From assembly GCF_016775475.1 (NCBI RefSeq), contig NZ_JAEUXJ010000017.1:1-64000 (forward strand): a stretch of 64,000 nt of DNA, read 5' to 3'. This DNA is from Belnapia mucosa. GTDB taxonomy: Bacteria > Pseudomonadota > Alphaproteobacteria > Acetobacterales > Acetobacteraceae. The translations under genes and the position numbers were made by a program. This document shows, in pieces, positions 33,710 through 43,366 of the stretch. How positions within the stretch are numbered: the stretch's first letter is position 1; each line of letters opens with the position of its first letter. The notes under the pieces were generated by a model that was not told the DNA's origin, did no database searches, and worked only from the letters and a program-made list of their open reading frames with translations.

Positions 33710-36700
33710 GTCGGCCGGTGCCTGCTCCGCTCCCCCCACTCCCTCCCGAGGATCCCGGGATGACGCCCCTCGCTGCCCCGTCACTGCTGTCCGCCCTCCG
33801 TGCCCCCTCCTGGGTCTGGACCCTGGCCGGCACCGCCATGCTCGCGCTGCTGGTCTGGCTGTTCGGCGACCTCCTCGGCCTCGGTAATGCGCATCCGCTC
33901 GCCAGCCCGGAGGCCCGGCTCCTGGCCATCCTCGGCATCGCCCTGGCTTGGGGCGCCTGGACCCTCGTCCAGCGGGTGCGCGCGCGCCGGGCAAACGGCC
34001 GCATGGCGGCGGCCCTGGCGACGCAGGCGACGACGGGCGGAGACGGTCCGGCGGGCTCGGCCGAGCTGGCCGAAATCGAGCGCCGCTTCGTGCAGGCGCT
34101 CGGCCGGCTCAAACGCCGCCGGCTCGGCCGGCGAGGCAACCGGCGCTGGCTGTATGAGCTGCCATGGTACGTGATGGTCGGCCCGCCCGGCTCCGGCAAG
34201 AGCACCGCCCTGGCCCAGGCCGGGCTGAGCCTCCGCCTCGGACAGATCCAAGAGCTGCGCGGCATCGGCGGCACGCGCTACTGCGACTGGGTATTCACCG
34301 ACGAGGCCGTGCTGATCGACACCGCCGGGCGCTACGTCACCCAGGACAGCGACCCACAGGCGGATCAGACGGCCTGGCTCGGCCTCCTCGATCTCCTCCG
34401 GAGACAGCGGCCGTGGCGCCCACTGAACGGCATCCTCGTCACCCTCTCGGTCCGCGACCTGCTGGAGGGCGACGGTGTCGGCGGCAGCACGGACCACGCC
34501 GCACGCATCCGGGCCCGGCTCGAGGAGATCGAGGAGCGGCTGGGCCTGCGCCTGCCGGTCTACCTCCTGGTCACCAAGGTCGACCTGGTCTCCGGCTTCG
34601 AGCCCTTCTTCGCCGACCTGACCGAGGCACAGTGCGAGCAGGTCTGGGGACACACCTTCCGCCACGACGCGCCCCGGGCCGGGGCGCCGCCGGCCCCTGC
34701 GGAGCTGCGGCAGGCCCTGGCCGGCTTGGTGGAGCGGCTGGACCGCCGGGTTCCGGGACGGCTCGCCGAGGAACAGGACCTCGAGCGGCGCGCCCTGATC
34801 TTCGGCTTCCCCACCCAGGTCGCCGGTCTGGCGGAGGCGATCCAACGCTTCGCCGAGCGCTGCTTTCGCGACTCCGCCTATGAGCGTGGTGCTTGGCTGC
34901 GCGGCGTCTACCTCACCAGCGGCACGCAAGCGGGCACACCGATCGACCGGCTGATGGACTTGGTCGCGCGCGGCCTGGGTGGGACCTCCGCCGCGCCGAC
35001 GGCGACTGCCGCCGCGGGCGGCGAGCGCAGCTTCTTTCTCAGGCACCTGCTCGAGCAGGTGGTCTTCGGCGAGGCGGAGCTGGCGGGCCGCGACCTCGCC
35101 CGGGAGCGGCGCGAGCGGCTGCTCCGCCGGGCCGTGCTGGCCTCCCTCGCGCTTCTCCTGGCGGGTACCGGCGCCGCCTGGGGCTGGAGCTTCGCAGCAA
35201 ACCGGGCGCGCCAAGCGGCGACCGAGGAGGCACTCGGCACCTGGGCGCAGCAGGCGCGGCCCCAGGCGCTCCCGTCGCTGACCGCAGCGGATGCCGATGT
35301 CGCGGCGGTGCTCCCGCTGCTCGACCGGATGGCTGGGATCAGGGCGCGGTTCGGAGACGAAGACCCGATCCCGATGCGGCTCGGGCTTTCGCAGCGCGTC
35401 ACCGGCGAGGCGCAGCTCGGGGCCGCCTACCGCACCGCTCTGGCTCGACTACTGCTGCCCCGCTTGATGCTGGCCGCCGAGGCGCGGCTACGGGTGCGCC
35501 CCTTGCCCGCAGGCGAGCTGGTGGACGGCCTCCGGGCCTATCTCTCGCTTGTCGGACTCGCGCCTGCGGAGACGTCGCTGATCGAGGCCTTTTTCGCCCG
35601 CGAGGCCACGCTCCGCTCCGCCGCGGCGGTGGCTTCCGCGCGCCGCCACCTCGCTGCCCTGGCCGGCATCCTGCCCGAGCTGGACGCCAGCGAGCGGCCC
35701 GCGCCCGACGGGCGGCTCCTGGCCGAGCTGCGCGCCGCCCTAGCGGAGGTGTCCTTGCCGCGGCGCGCTTACGAGGCGCTCCTCGCGGACCCCGAGGCCT
35801 CTGGCCTGCCCGAGTGGCGCCTGACGGAGCATGCCGGCCCGAACGCCGCCATCGCCTTCGTTCGGCACTCGCGCCGGCCGCTCGGCGCCGGGATCCCCGG
35901 GATCTTCACCCATGCGGGCTTCCATCGAGTGTTCCTCCGCAAGCTCGGGGAGGTCGCGCGGGCAGTGGACGCGGAGTTCCAGGTGGTCGGCGCCCGGGCC
36001 GCGCCGGAGGCACCGGACGCGGAGATCCGCACCCTTCAGGCCGACATGCTGCGGCTCTACTACGACGACGCGGTGGCGCGGTGGCACGGGCTCCTGCAGG
36101 ACCTTGCGCCCGTCCCGCTCACCGGCCTCGACCAAGCGATCGAGGTCACCAAGGCGCTGTCCGGCCCGAGCTCCCCCCTCAAGCTGCTGCTCCGGGCGGT
36201 CTTGCGCGAGACGGCGCTGACGTTCCCGCCCGAGCCCACAAGAGAAGGGGCACAGCCCGCCGATGCCGAAGGCCGGCAAGCCGCAACGCGGATCGGCAGT
36301 GGTAGCGGTGGCGGAACTGGCGGCACCCGCCGGCTCCTGCTCCTGGACCGGGCTGCCGGCGAGGCTGCCGAGCTGCCGGGCGCTCCCGTCGAGGCGCGCT
36401 TCGCCTATCTCCGGCCGCTTGTGGAGGGCCTGGACGGCGCCCCGCCGACGCTCGACGAGGCGCTTTTGGCCCTGGCTGCCCTGCATGCGCGGCTCGCCGA
36501 GGTGGCGGCAGCCCCCAATCCGAGGGAGGCCTTCGCCCGGCTCGGCCCGGGCATCGCCGAGCCGCTCGGCCCCTTCGCCCGGCGGCTGCCCGAACCGGCG
36601 CGGCCGGTGATCGAGAGCGTGCAGAAAGGGGTTGCCGACCTGGGGAAGTCCGGTGCGCGGCAGCAGCTCAATGCGCTCTGGCGGACCGAGGTGCTGGAAT

Positions 36701-37383
36701 TCTGCCGCAAGGCCACAGGCGGCCGCTTCCCCTTCGCCGTGGGCGGCAAGGCCGACGCCATGGCCGACGACCTCGCGCGGCTCTTCGGGCCGGCCGGCCT
36801 CATCGATAGCTTTGTGAAGGGCCCGCTCGCCGCCTATGTGGACACCACGCGTCCCACCTGGGCCGACACGCAGGGGATCGGGCTCGCGCCCGGATCGCTC
36901 GCGCAGCTGGCCCAGGCCAGGCGCGTCGCCGCCACGCTCTTCGGCGCCAGCCCCGGCCAGAAGGCATCGTTCAGCCTGGTGCCGGTCTCGCTCGGCGGCA
37001 CGGCGCTGTCGGCGACTCTCGACCTGGATGGCCAGGAGCTCCGCTACGACCATGGGCCGGCGCGCCCGGTGTCCTTCGTCTGGCCCGGACCTGCCGGCAC
37101 CGGCACCGTCCGGCTGAGCTTCGCGCCGGCCTCCGGCGGGCCGCCTGTGACGGTGGCCAGGGACGGACCATGGGCCCTGCTGCGGCTGCTGCACGAGAGC
37201 GGCAGGCTCGAACGGACGGGCCAGCCAGAGGTCTTCCAGGCGGAGCTCGGTGCGGGCGGGCACCTGCTGCGCCTGCGGCTGAGGGCCGCGAGCGTCGAGA
37301 ACCCATTCGACCTCGCCGTTTTCTCCCGCTTCGCCTGTCCGGACACCCTGGTGGCGGCCGCCGCGGGGAGTACCGGCCGGTGA
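33706..37383 (+). CDS. tssM: T6SS inner-membrane protein TssM (IcmF)
   Basis: A 1225-residue protein. Two N-terminal helices lie at about residues 36-58 and 70-90. The cytoplasmic NTPase-like domain has Walker A GPPGSGKST (159-167) and DTAGRYVTQDSDPQ. A third helix (about 475-495) leads to the periplasmic region with the IcmF-related and C-terminal beta domains. TssM spans the inner membrane, binds TssL and reaches TssJ. The Walker A motif is intact, unlike in some TssM proteins. It ends in a GTGA overlap with tagF. Confidence 0.95.
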   Translation: MSRPVPAPLPPLPPEDPGMTPLAAPSLLSALRAPSWVWTLAGTAMLALLVWLFGDLLGLGNAHPLASPEARLLAILGIALAWGAWTLVQRVRARRANGRMAAALATQATTGGDGPAGSAELAEIERRFVQALGRLKRRRLGRRGNRRWLYELPWYVMVGPPGSGKSTALAQAGLSLRLGQIQELRGIGGTRYCDWVFTDEAVLIDTAGRYVTQDSDPQADQTAWLGLLDLLRRQRPWRPLNGILVTLSVRDLLEGDGVGGSTDHAARIRARLEEIEERLGLRLPVYLLVTKVDLVSGFEPFFADLTEAQCEQVWGHTFRHDAPRAGAPPAPAELRQALAGLVERLDRRVPGRLAEEQDLERRALIFGFPTQVAGLAEAIQRFAERCFRDSAYERGAWLRGVYLTSGTQAGTPIDRLMDLVARGLGGTSAAPTATAAAGGERSFFLRHLLEQVVFGEAELAGRDLARERRERLLRRAVLASLALLLAGTGAAWGWSFAANRARQAATEEALGTWAQQARPQALPSLTAADADVAAVLPLLDRMAGIRARFGDEDPIPMRLGLSQRVTGEAQLGAAYRTALARLLLPRLMLAAEARLRVRPLPAGELVDGLRAYLSLVGLAPAETSLIEAFFAREATLRSAAAVASARRHLAALAGILPELDASERPAPDGRLLAELRAALAEVSLPRRAYEALLADPEASGLPEWRLTEHAGPNAAIAFVRHSRRPLGAGIPGIFTHAGFHRVFLRKLGEVARAVDAEFQVVGARAAPEAPDAEIRTLQADMLRLYYDDAVARWHGLLQDLAPVPLTGLDQAIEVTKALSGPSSPLKLLLRAVLRETALTFPPEPTREGAQPADAEGRQAATRIGSGSGGGTGGTRRLLLLDRAAGEAAELPGAPVEARFAYLRPLVEGLDGAPPTLDEALLALAALHARLAEVAAAPNPREAFARLGPGIAEPLGPFARRLPEPARPVIESVQKGVADLGKSGARQQLNALWRTEVLEFCRKATGGRFPFAVGGKADAMADDLARLFGPAGLIDSFVKGPLAAYVDTTRPTWADTQGIGLAPGSLAQLAQARRVAATLFGASPGQKASFSLVPVSLGGTALSATLDLDGQELRYDHGPARPVSFVWPGPAGTGTVRLSFAPASGGPPVTVARDGPWALLRLLHESGRLERTGQPEVFQAELGAGGHLLRLRLRAASVENPFDLAVFSRFACPDTLVAAAAGSTGR

Positions 37384-38195
37384 CTGGGGGCGACGCCTTC
37401 TCGGCCCCGCCCGGCGCCTTCGGCAAGCTGCCGGGGCATGCAGACTTCATCCTGCGCGGCCTCCCCGCCAGCTTCGCTGATCCCTGGCACGCCTGGCTCG
37501 CGCGCGGGCTCGCGGCCGCTCGGCGGCTGATGGGGGCGCGGTTCGAATCCGCGTATATGGTGGCGCCGGTCTGGCGCTTCGCGCTGGCCCCAGGGGCCTG
37601 CGGGCCGGAGGCCGCACTGGGTATCCTCCTGCCGAGCGTGGACGCGGTGGGTCGCCTGTTCCCCCTCACCCTGGCCACCATCTCTCCGTCACTTCCGGTG
37701 CCCCTGGCACTCGCCGCGGCGCACCTATGGTTCCAGGCGCTAGAGGAGGTCGGCCGCGAGGCGCTGGCCCAGGACCCGGAGGCGGAGGCCTGGGCGTCGC
37801 ACCTGGCAGGGCTCGCGCCGGGTCCGGCGCTGCGGCCCGCCGCCGCCCAGGCGGGCGGGCCGGTGCATACACGGCTTCCGGTGGATTGCGGGCATCGGGT
37901 CACCGCCCCGGCGGCCCGATGCCCCGGTTCCGCGGCAGGGGGCAATGCCCTCCTCTGGTGCTATGGCTCGCCCTTCGTCCGCTCCTGCGCGCTCGTCCTA
38001 CCGAGGTTGCCGGAAGGGCCGCAATTCGCGCGGTTGCTGTGCGACCTGGCGCCGCCACCGCCCGGGGGAATGCGCCGTGAGGCCCGGCGGGCGGCGCGGC
38101 GCGGCCTCCCGTCCGGCCGCCCCGGGGCGGCGCCGCGCGCGACGGCGCCTCGTAGGTATCCGCCCTGCCTTAGTGTCCATCCGGGAACAGATTGA
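37380..38195 (+). CDS. tagF: T6SS repressor TagF (ImpM), 3' end altered by IS5 insertion
   Basis: The GTG at 37380 overlaps the tssM stop. TagF signatures are clear: GAFGKLPGHADFILRGLP near the start, then WHAWLARGLAAARRLMG, VWRFALAPGACGPEAALGIL and LPSVDAVGRLFPLTL. TagF restrains T6SS firing until signalling relieves it. The frame runs 8 codons into the IS5 element that begins at 38173, where a TGA ends it. The core domain (about 190 residues) appears whole, but whatever lay beyond codon 263 has been replaced. The tail before the insertion is Arg/Ala/Pro-rich and may be a linker to a lost domain. Confidence 0.85.
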   Translation: MTGGDAFSAPPGAFGKLPGHADFILRGLPASFADPWHAWLARGLAAARRLMGARFESAYMVAPVWRFALAPGACGPEAALGILLPSVDAVGRLFPLTLATISPSLPVPLALAAAHLWFQALEEVGREALAQDPEAEAWASHLAGLAPGPALRPAAAQAGGPVHTRLPVDCGHRVTAPAARCPGSAAGGNALLWCYGSPFVRSCALVLPRLPEGPQFARLLCDLAPPPPGGMRREARRAARRGLPSGRPGAAPRATAPRRYPPCLSVHPGTD

Positions 38196-39105
38196 ATGAT
38201 CTGAATCGGTTGTGATTGGCTCTTGGCGGCGATGGCCGGAAGAAGAGCGTGCATGTGGACACCCGAGAACCGGCCGAAATACGACCGCAGCAAGCTCCGC
38301 TACCCGAGTGATCTGACCGACGAGGAATGGTCGATGATCAGCCCTTTGATCCCGGGTGCGAAGGGCGGCGGCAACAAGCGGACGATTGACGTGCGCGCGG
38401 TGCTGAATGGGGTGATGTACATCCTGAGCACCGGCCGCCAATGGGCGGCGCTGCCGAAAGACCTGCCGCCGCGGAGCACGGTGAACGACTACCTCCGGCG
38501 CTGGGATGAGGACCGGACGCTCGATCGCATCCACCACGCGCTCTACGTGCTGTGCCGGGAGCAGGCTGGACGCGAGGCCAGCCCGACGGCGGCAATCATC
38601 GATAGCCAGAGCGTGAAGAGTGCGGAAAAAGGGGGCGCTGCATCGACCCCTCGGGCTATGAAGCGGGCAAGAAGATCAAAGGCAAGAAGCGGCACGTCCT
38701 GGTCGACACCCAAGGTCTGCTGATGCAGGCCATCATCCACGCCGCCGATATCCAGGACCGCGATGGTGGCGTGCTGCTGATGGGCTCGCTGTTCGGCCTC
38801 TACCCCTTCCTGCTGAAGCTCTACGCCGACGGCGGGTACCAGGGCGCCAACTTCCAGGCCGGACTGCGCACGGCCTGCCGCCAGATCAACCTCGAGATCG
38901 TCAAGCGGTCCGAGTTGCGCAAGTTCGTCGTGCTGCCGAAGCGGTGGATTGTCGAGCGCTCCATCGCCTGGCTCAATCGCTGCCGACGATTGGCCAAGGA
39001 TTGGGAGTGCCTGAACCGTCGCGCGCTTGCCTTCCTGCGCTGGGCCTCCGTCCGTCGCATGCTCCGAAGGCTATGTCAGAAAACCACATGATCCCGGACG
39101 GACTC
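38173..39105 (+). mobile_element. IS5-family element, copy A (933 bp)
   Basis: Ends are GTGTCCATCCGGGA on the left and, in reverse complement, GAGTCCATCCGGGA on the right. The target duplication is TTA at 38170-38172 and 39106-39108, the TNA type of the IS427-like group. Inserted in the 3' end of tagF. A related copy of exactly the same length lies inverted at 48791-49723. Confidence 0.9.
38253..39091 (+). CDS. IS5-family transposase made by -1 frameshift (copy A)
   Basis: Frame one starts at 38253 (MWTPENRPKYDRSKLRYPSD) and carries DLTDEEW and AAIIDSQSVKSAEKGG. Frame two, shifted by -1, continues with CIDPSGYEAGKKIKGKKRHV, VDTQGLL and LYADGGYQG, and ends with IVKRSELRKFVVLPKRWIVE and the RTIAWLNR-like helix. 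The join falls at GCGGAAAAAGGGGGCG near 38626, a slippery A/G run. With a -1 shift the product is 279 residues and keeps the DDE residues. The inverted copy has the same two-frame structure, so programmed frameshifting rather than damage is likely. Confidence 0.85.
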
Positions 39106-39193
39106 TTACGGTTAACCCACATCTTCGGTGTGCTCCGATGGAAATGCCGAAGGTGATGTACCGCCCGCGGTTTCTGAGACACCTGATTGAAGG

Positions 39194-40088
39194 CTATGCG
39201 GCGAGAGCCGCGGTTGAAAGCTGATCCTGGCGAACGGCGTCCGGTGTTCTGAAGCCGGTGGCGCTCAATGAGCCATGTCGAGTTGTAAGTTTTGCGGAAC
39301 TCGAGGAGTGCCTGGCGGAGCTGCTCGACGGTGTCGAGGGTCCGGACCCAGAGGAGGTTTTCTTTCAAGGTGCGGATGAAGCGTTCGGCGCAGCCATTCC
39401 CCTCGGGCGCCCGCACGAAAGCGGGCGAGCTCTCGATGCCGAGGAACTTCAGCCTGCCTTGGAAGGCGTCGGACATGTACTGGCTGCCGTGGTCATGGCG
39501 CAGCGACAGGCCAGTCGCGATGTCCTTGGCGAAGCCGCCGAAGTGCTGGCGCACGCCTTGGCGGAGAGGTTCAAGGGCCTCGAAGCGGGTGCCGCGCCGG
39601 GCGGCGTGGAGGCCGACGCACTCGGCGCCGTGGTGATCGATGGCGACGAACACCGCCGCTTGGCCCTCGCCCGTCCAAGTGGTGGTCATGTCAGTAGCCC
39701 ACATGGTGTCCAGGGTGTCGGGGATGATGGTGCCGTCGTGGTTGCGCGGGCCTCGAGGCGCTCCGACCCGAGACGGGGCGAGCAGGCCGTGCTCGTGCAT
39801 GAGCCGCGGTACCCGGCGCCTGGAGGTCCGGACCTCCCTCATACGCAGCCTTGCCCAGACCTTTCGGTGACCTTCGCCATGGAAGGGACTGGCCGCGAGG
39901 ACGGCCCGGGTCGCCTCCAGCAGCGCCGCATCCGGCATTGGCCCGGTGGGCCCTCAACGTCCAGGTGGCTCCACCCGGGACGGCAGGCGCTGGCGGTAGA
40001 CGGTGGCGCGGGCTGCCCGCCAGACCCGGCACACCCGGGCCAGCAGGCCATGGGCCCTGCCGCTGCTGGGCGAGGCGGTCAGGCTCAT
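39194..40088 (-). pseudogene. IS3-family transposase orfB, nonsense and frameshift mutations
   Basis: The integrase catalytic domain is recognisable: MWATDMTTTW, VAIDHHGAECVGLHAARRG, RHDHGSQYMSDAFQ and ERFIRTLKENLLWVRT, giving the DDE triad. Two lesions are visible: a TGA at about 39954-39956, where Arg is expected, and a one-base shift at about 39260, after which the normal ending (GFRTPDAVRQDQLSTAALAA) reads in another frame. The natural stop is then at 39194. The element cannot make full transposase. Confidence 0.8.
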
Positions 40089-40429
40089 GGCCGTGACCTC
40101 CGCTGGATCAAAGGGCGGCCGCCCTCCAGAGCCGCCACCTTTGCCTCCAGCAGCTCGCGCTCAAGCAGCATCTCACCCAGCCTAGCCTTGAGCCGTTCGC
40201 TCTCCAGCGCCTCGCCGTCGCTATGCCGTGCCGCCAAGCTCGCCTCGCCAGCCGCCAGGAAGGCGTCGCGCCAGCCACTCAGCGTCGCCGCTGTGATGCC
40301 CAGCGCCCGCGAAACCGTCTCCAGATCCTCGCCCCGAAGCAGCCGCAGCACCGCATCCCGCTTGCGCTGCCGCGACATCCGCCCACCCCGGCCAGGACCA
40401 GCGGCATCCGTCGTCTCTGTCGTCATCAT
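40085..40429 (-). CDS. IS3-family transposase orfA
   Basis: The ATG at 40429 follows GGTGGGG and gives 114 residues. The helix-turn-helix region reads RKRDAVLRLLRGEDLETVSR and ITAATLSGWRDAFLAAGEA, followed by a leucine-rich coiled coil (LKARLGEMLLERELLEAKVA). It is the DNA-binding half of the IS3 transposase. Its stop overlaps the orfB start as ATGA. This orfA is intact although orfB is not. Confidence 0.8.
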   Translation of the reverse strand: MMTTETTDAAGPGRGGRMSRQRKRDAVLRLLRGEDLETVSRALGITAATLSGWRDAFLAAGEASLAARHSDGEALESERLKARLGEMLLERELLEAKVAALEGGRPLIQRRSRP

Positions 40430-40566
40430 GCACCCCACCCGCGGATACCGTCCGCTTACGGAGTGTCTCGACCAACCGTGGGGCGGAGGAGGGGCCGCCA
40501 CCGCCCACAGCGAAGTTCAAGATCTCTACCCGAAAGTGTCGAGCCTGACATGCCGAACGGCTGAGA

Positions 40567-40785
40567 ATGATCCGGTTGCGAATGGTGGTCGGGCGGGAGT
40601 TGGACAACAGAAGGATTGGCGACCTGTCGGAGATTGTTCGCTCCCTTGAGCTCCTCGCCAGGGACGTGGAAAAGCTACTGATCCGGCGGCACTGGCGTGA
40701 GGGCGATCTGGCACTACTGGAACTGGAAGCAGCAGCAGCCCGGCTGGGGCTGCACGTTCTAGACCAGGCATCGGTACGAGAGTGA
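40567..40785 (+). CDS. Small hypothetical protein
   Basis: A 72-residue frame beginning at an ATG at 40567, between the IS3 and IS630 elements. The product is amphipathic and mostly helical: LSEIVRSLELLARDVEKLL, and LLELEAAAARLGLHVL. The residue pattern looks protein-like, but there is no clear ribosome binding site and no known family. Confidence 0.35.
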   Translation: MIRLRMVVGRELDNRRIGDLSEIVRSLELLARDVEKLLIRRHWREGDLALLELEAAAARLGLHVLDQASVRE

Positions 40786-41280
40786 CGGTGCTGGCTCCAG
40801 GAGCTACTGCCTCTGGGCCAGTCAGCTATGCTGTGGCCATCCTATGTCTTGGTTGCCGTGCTTTAGCCGCGCTGCGGCGGGTGTGTTGCCCGCCTGCATC
40901 AAGTGCGCCCGGGCGGCGACATAGGCGCAGAGCGTCTTCAGTGCCAAGGCCTGCAGGGCATAGACCTGGGCGGCGGCCAGGGCTGCGGCACCAGCTGGAG
41001 CAAGGGTTCGGCTCTCTTAGACCGGCACCACCGCCGGCGGTCCAGCCTCGGCCGCTGCCCCGCCATCCTGTTGTCCATGTCCCCTGCCCCGTCCCCGGTA
41101 AGGCCTAGATTCTCGCGGTTCACCGCGATGCGGCAAGTCTTCCTTCACTTGTGGTAAGGGCGGCATCGCATGTGAGGGGAAGCTTACCGCAACTGCGGGA
41201 AACCGGCGCTTCCAGTGCGGCAAACCGTCCATCAAGCTGTCCTGAGGCATCTTGTTGCACGAGTGGCCCAGTTGAGCGCG
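40786..41280. other. Gene debris between IS3 and IS630 elements
   Basis: About 500 bases without an intact gene. On the minus strand near 40870-41000 a protein-like Ala/Leu-rich segment (ALAAAQVYALQALALKTLCA) without a start suggests the remains of a gene. The rest shows nothing I can identify. Confidence 0.35.
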
Positions 41281-41289
41281 TTGGAGTAA

Positions 41290-42385
41290 GCTGGCGTAGG
41301 GCGAGCCCTCGAACCTCGAGCGCCCGCGGCGAGTTGGAGGCACGGCTGCGCCGTCGGAAGGTGGGCCGTAACGACGCGCTGCGGGCACAGATCGTGCTGC
41401 TGGCGGCCGAGGGGTTGAGCAACCTGGCGGTCGTGGAGCGGCTCGGGGTGGCCCGCATGACGGTGGCCGTGTGGCGGCGCCGTTTCGCCGAGCGGCGGAT
41501 GGATGGGTTGGCCGAGGAGCCTCGTCCGGGCGCGCCGCAGACCGTCAGCGACGAGAAGGTAGCGGAGGTCGTGACGACGACATTGGAGACCCTGCCGGCG
41601 GGTCGGACGCACTGGAGTTCGCGCGGCATGGCAAGGGCGGCCGGGCTGGTGCAGCGCATCTGGAAAGCGTTTTTCGCTCCAGCCGCACCGGGCTGAGACC
41701 TTCAAGCTCTCGGCCGATCCGTTGTTTGTCGAGAAGGTCCGCGACATCGTCGGCCTCTATCTCAGCCCACCGGAGCACGCCTTTGTGCTGTGCGTCGACG
41801 AGAAAAGCCAGATCCAGGCCCTCGACCGGGCGCAGCCACTGCTGCCGCTGCGCCCTGGCCAGGTCGAGCGGTGCACACACGACTACGAGCGCTGCGGCCC
41901 GACATCGCTGTTCGCCGCACTCGACGTGAAGGCCGGCACCGTCATTGGCAAGTGTATGCCGCGGCACAGGGCCGCGGAGTTCCGACGCTTCCTTGACACG
42001 GTCGAGACCCGCGTGCCGGCGAACCTTGATGTCCACGTGTTGATGGACAACGCTGCAAGCCACAAGACGAAGCTCATTCAGAACTGGTTCGCCAAGCGGC
42101 CGCGCTGGCACGTCCACTATACGCCGACCTCGGCCTCCTGGATCAACCAAGTCGAGCGGTTCTTTGCGCTGTTGACCGACGACGCCATCCGGCGAAGCGC
42201 TCACCGCTCAACAGCCGAACTCGAGGCCGCCATCAAAGCCTATATCGACGCGCACAACGCCGAGCCGAAGCCATTCACTTGGACGAAAAGCGCCGAAGAC
42301 ATCCTTGCTGCCGTCCAACGCTTCTGCCAACGCACCGTGCACGTTCAAGCAAAGTGCCGGAAATTTCAATATCAGGATACTAGGC
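41290..42385 (+). pseudogene. IS630-family transposase, frameshifted
   Basis: The N-terminal part (to the TGA at 41694-41696) has a helix-turn-helix: LLAAEGLSNLAVVERLGVAR and MTVAVWRRRFAERRMDGLAE. A frame change at about 41670 follows; from 41722 the DDE domain continues with FVLCVDEKSQIQALDR, VLMDNAASHKTKLI and SWINQVERFFALLTD, which supply the three acidic residues. A few residues are also missing just before the shift (AAGLVQRIWKAF). The right end at about 42385 abuts a truncated IS5-type fragment, so the element jumped into that older one. Confidence 0.82.
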
Positions 42386-42562
42386 CTGGCCGCCGGGCGT
42401 GGTCCGCCGCGGCGCCTGCCATCCGGCGACCGCGGCCTCGTCGAGCCAGAGCGTCAGGTCACCCCGCCGCCTCAGCCCGGCCTCATAGGCCGGCCAGTTC
42501 CGGACCCGGTAGCGAGCCTTCGGGATGCGGTGGCAGCGGGCGGCGTTGTGCTTGAAAGGCAT
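42380..42562 (-). pseudogene. IS5-family transposase N-terminal fragment
   Basis: From an ATG at 42562 the minus strand reads MPFKHNAA, HRIPKARYRVRNWPAYEAGL and LTLWLDEAAVAGWQAP, ending at TTPGGQA where the IS630 element begins. This is the usual start of one IS5-type transposase group. The rest is gone, evidently displaced by the IS630 insertion. Confidence 0.7.
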
Positions 42563-42663
42563 GCTCGGGAGCGTAACGGTTCGGCCGTAGCCGGGCCACC
42601 CGCCCCGGCTCCCGGCGGTTCCCTGCACCAACACCAACGCACACGGCACGTGCAAACTCAAGC

Positions 42664-43362
42664 TCAGGTCGTGAAGAAATCTCGGCCAACACTCCTGACG
42701 TCCTCCTCAGGGTGGTTCACAGCCTCTTCGGCGAGTTTCCGCGCAAGGTCCATGTCGACCTCTTTGTACAGTTCGAGCAGCCATCCGAACTCCTCGTAGG
42801 AGGCATCCTGAAGGATGGGCTTCGCAGCTTGCTCCAGATGGACTTTGAGCCACTCCGTAGGCAGGGAGAGCACTATCCTCCTGCTAAGGTGAGTCTGGCC
42901 GTGAGTGTAGCTCGCCAAGGCCAAGAGGTCTTCCAGCAGCTCCATCTTCTGGTGCGGCTTTAGAAGTGCAGCGGTGTCCAGTGCTGCCCGCCTGCATCTT
43001 CCGGTGGCGTTCATGGCGTGCCGCAGAATCTCCACGGCAGAATCGCATTCTCTCAAGAAGCCATCCTGCGCCAAGCGGGAAGATCTGTGCGCGCTCACGA
43101 AGCTGCGCCAGAGTTCCTGATCCTGTCGGGTCGGCTCTTCGCCGCTGCTTCCGTGGTCGGTATCAGCCAAGGCCTCTCTGACTTCCTCCGCCGCGGATTC
43201 GTTTTCCCACGAGGACGGGCCGTGGTGTAGGAGGCCACTCAAGCTGCCCTGACTCCGTGCCACCAGCTCATGGCGTGCTCGGATTTTGTTCTCGTACGCT
43301 GCAACGACATCCCGCCAAAGCTTCGCGCAAATCTCGCGCCGGGAGTCCGACTTCCTGGTCAT
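42664..43362 (-). CDS. Putative immunity protein for the Rhs toxin
   Basis: A 232-residue, charged, helix-rich protein with no signal peptide or membrane segment. Its ATG at 43362 lies four bases after the stop of the large Rhs gene and follows GGGAG, so it is translated directly after it. That position is where immunity genes to Rhs C-terminal toxins are found. The helical pattern (LLEDLLALASYTHGQ and EWLKVHLEQAAKPILQD) is HEAT-like. It does not resemble Tsi2, the small immunity protein of Tse2. The immunity role is inferred from position. Confidence 0.6.
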   Translation of the reverse strand: MTRKSDSRREICAKLWRDVVAAYENKIRARHELVARSQGSLSGLLHHGPSSWENESAAEEVREALADTDHGSSGEEPTRQDQELWRSFVSAHRSSRLAQDGFLRECDSAVEILRHAMNATGRCRRAALDTAALLKPHQKMELLEDLLALASYTHGQTHLSRRIVLSLPTEWLKVHLEQAAKPILQDASYEEFGWLLELYKEVDMDLARKLAEEAVNHPEEDVRSVGRDFFTT

Positions 43363-43366
43363 CTCC

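Larger units (their letters stand above)
39171..40473 (-). mobile_element. IS3-family element, about 1.3 kb, inactive
   Basis: Terminal repeats inferred from TGGTCGAGACACTCCG (minus strand, ending at 40473) and TTTCTGAGACACCTG (39171-39185), which share GAGACAC. It contains overlapping orfA and orfB on the minus strand. No clear target duplication was found, so the exact ends are uncertain. It lies 62 bases right of IS5 copy A. Confidence 0.65.
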
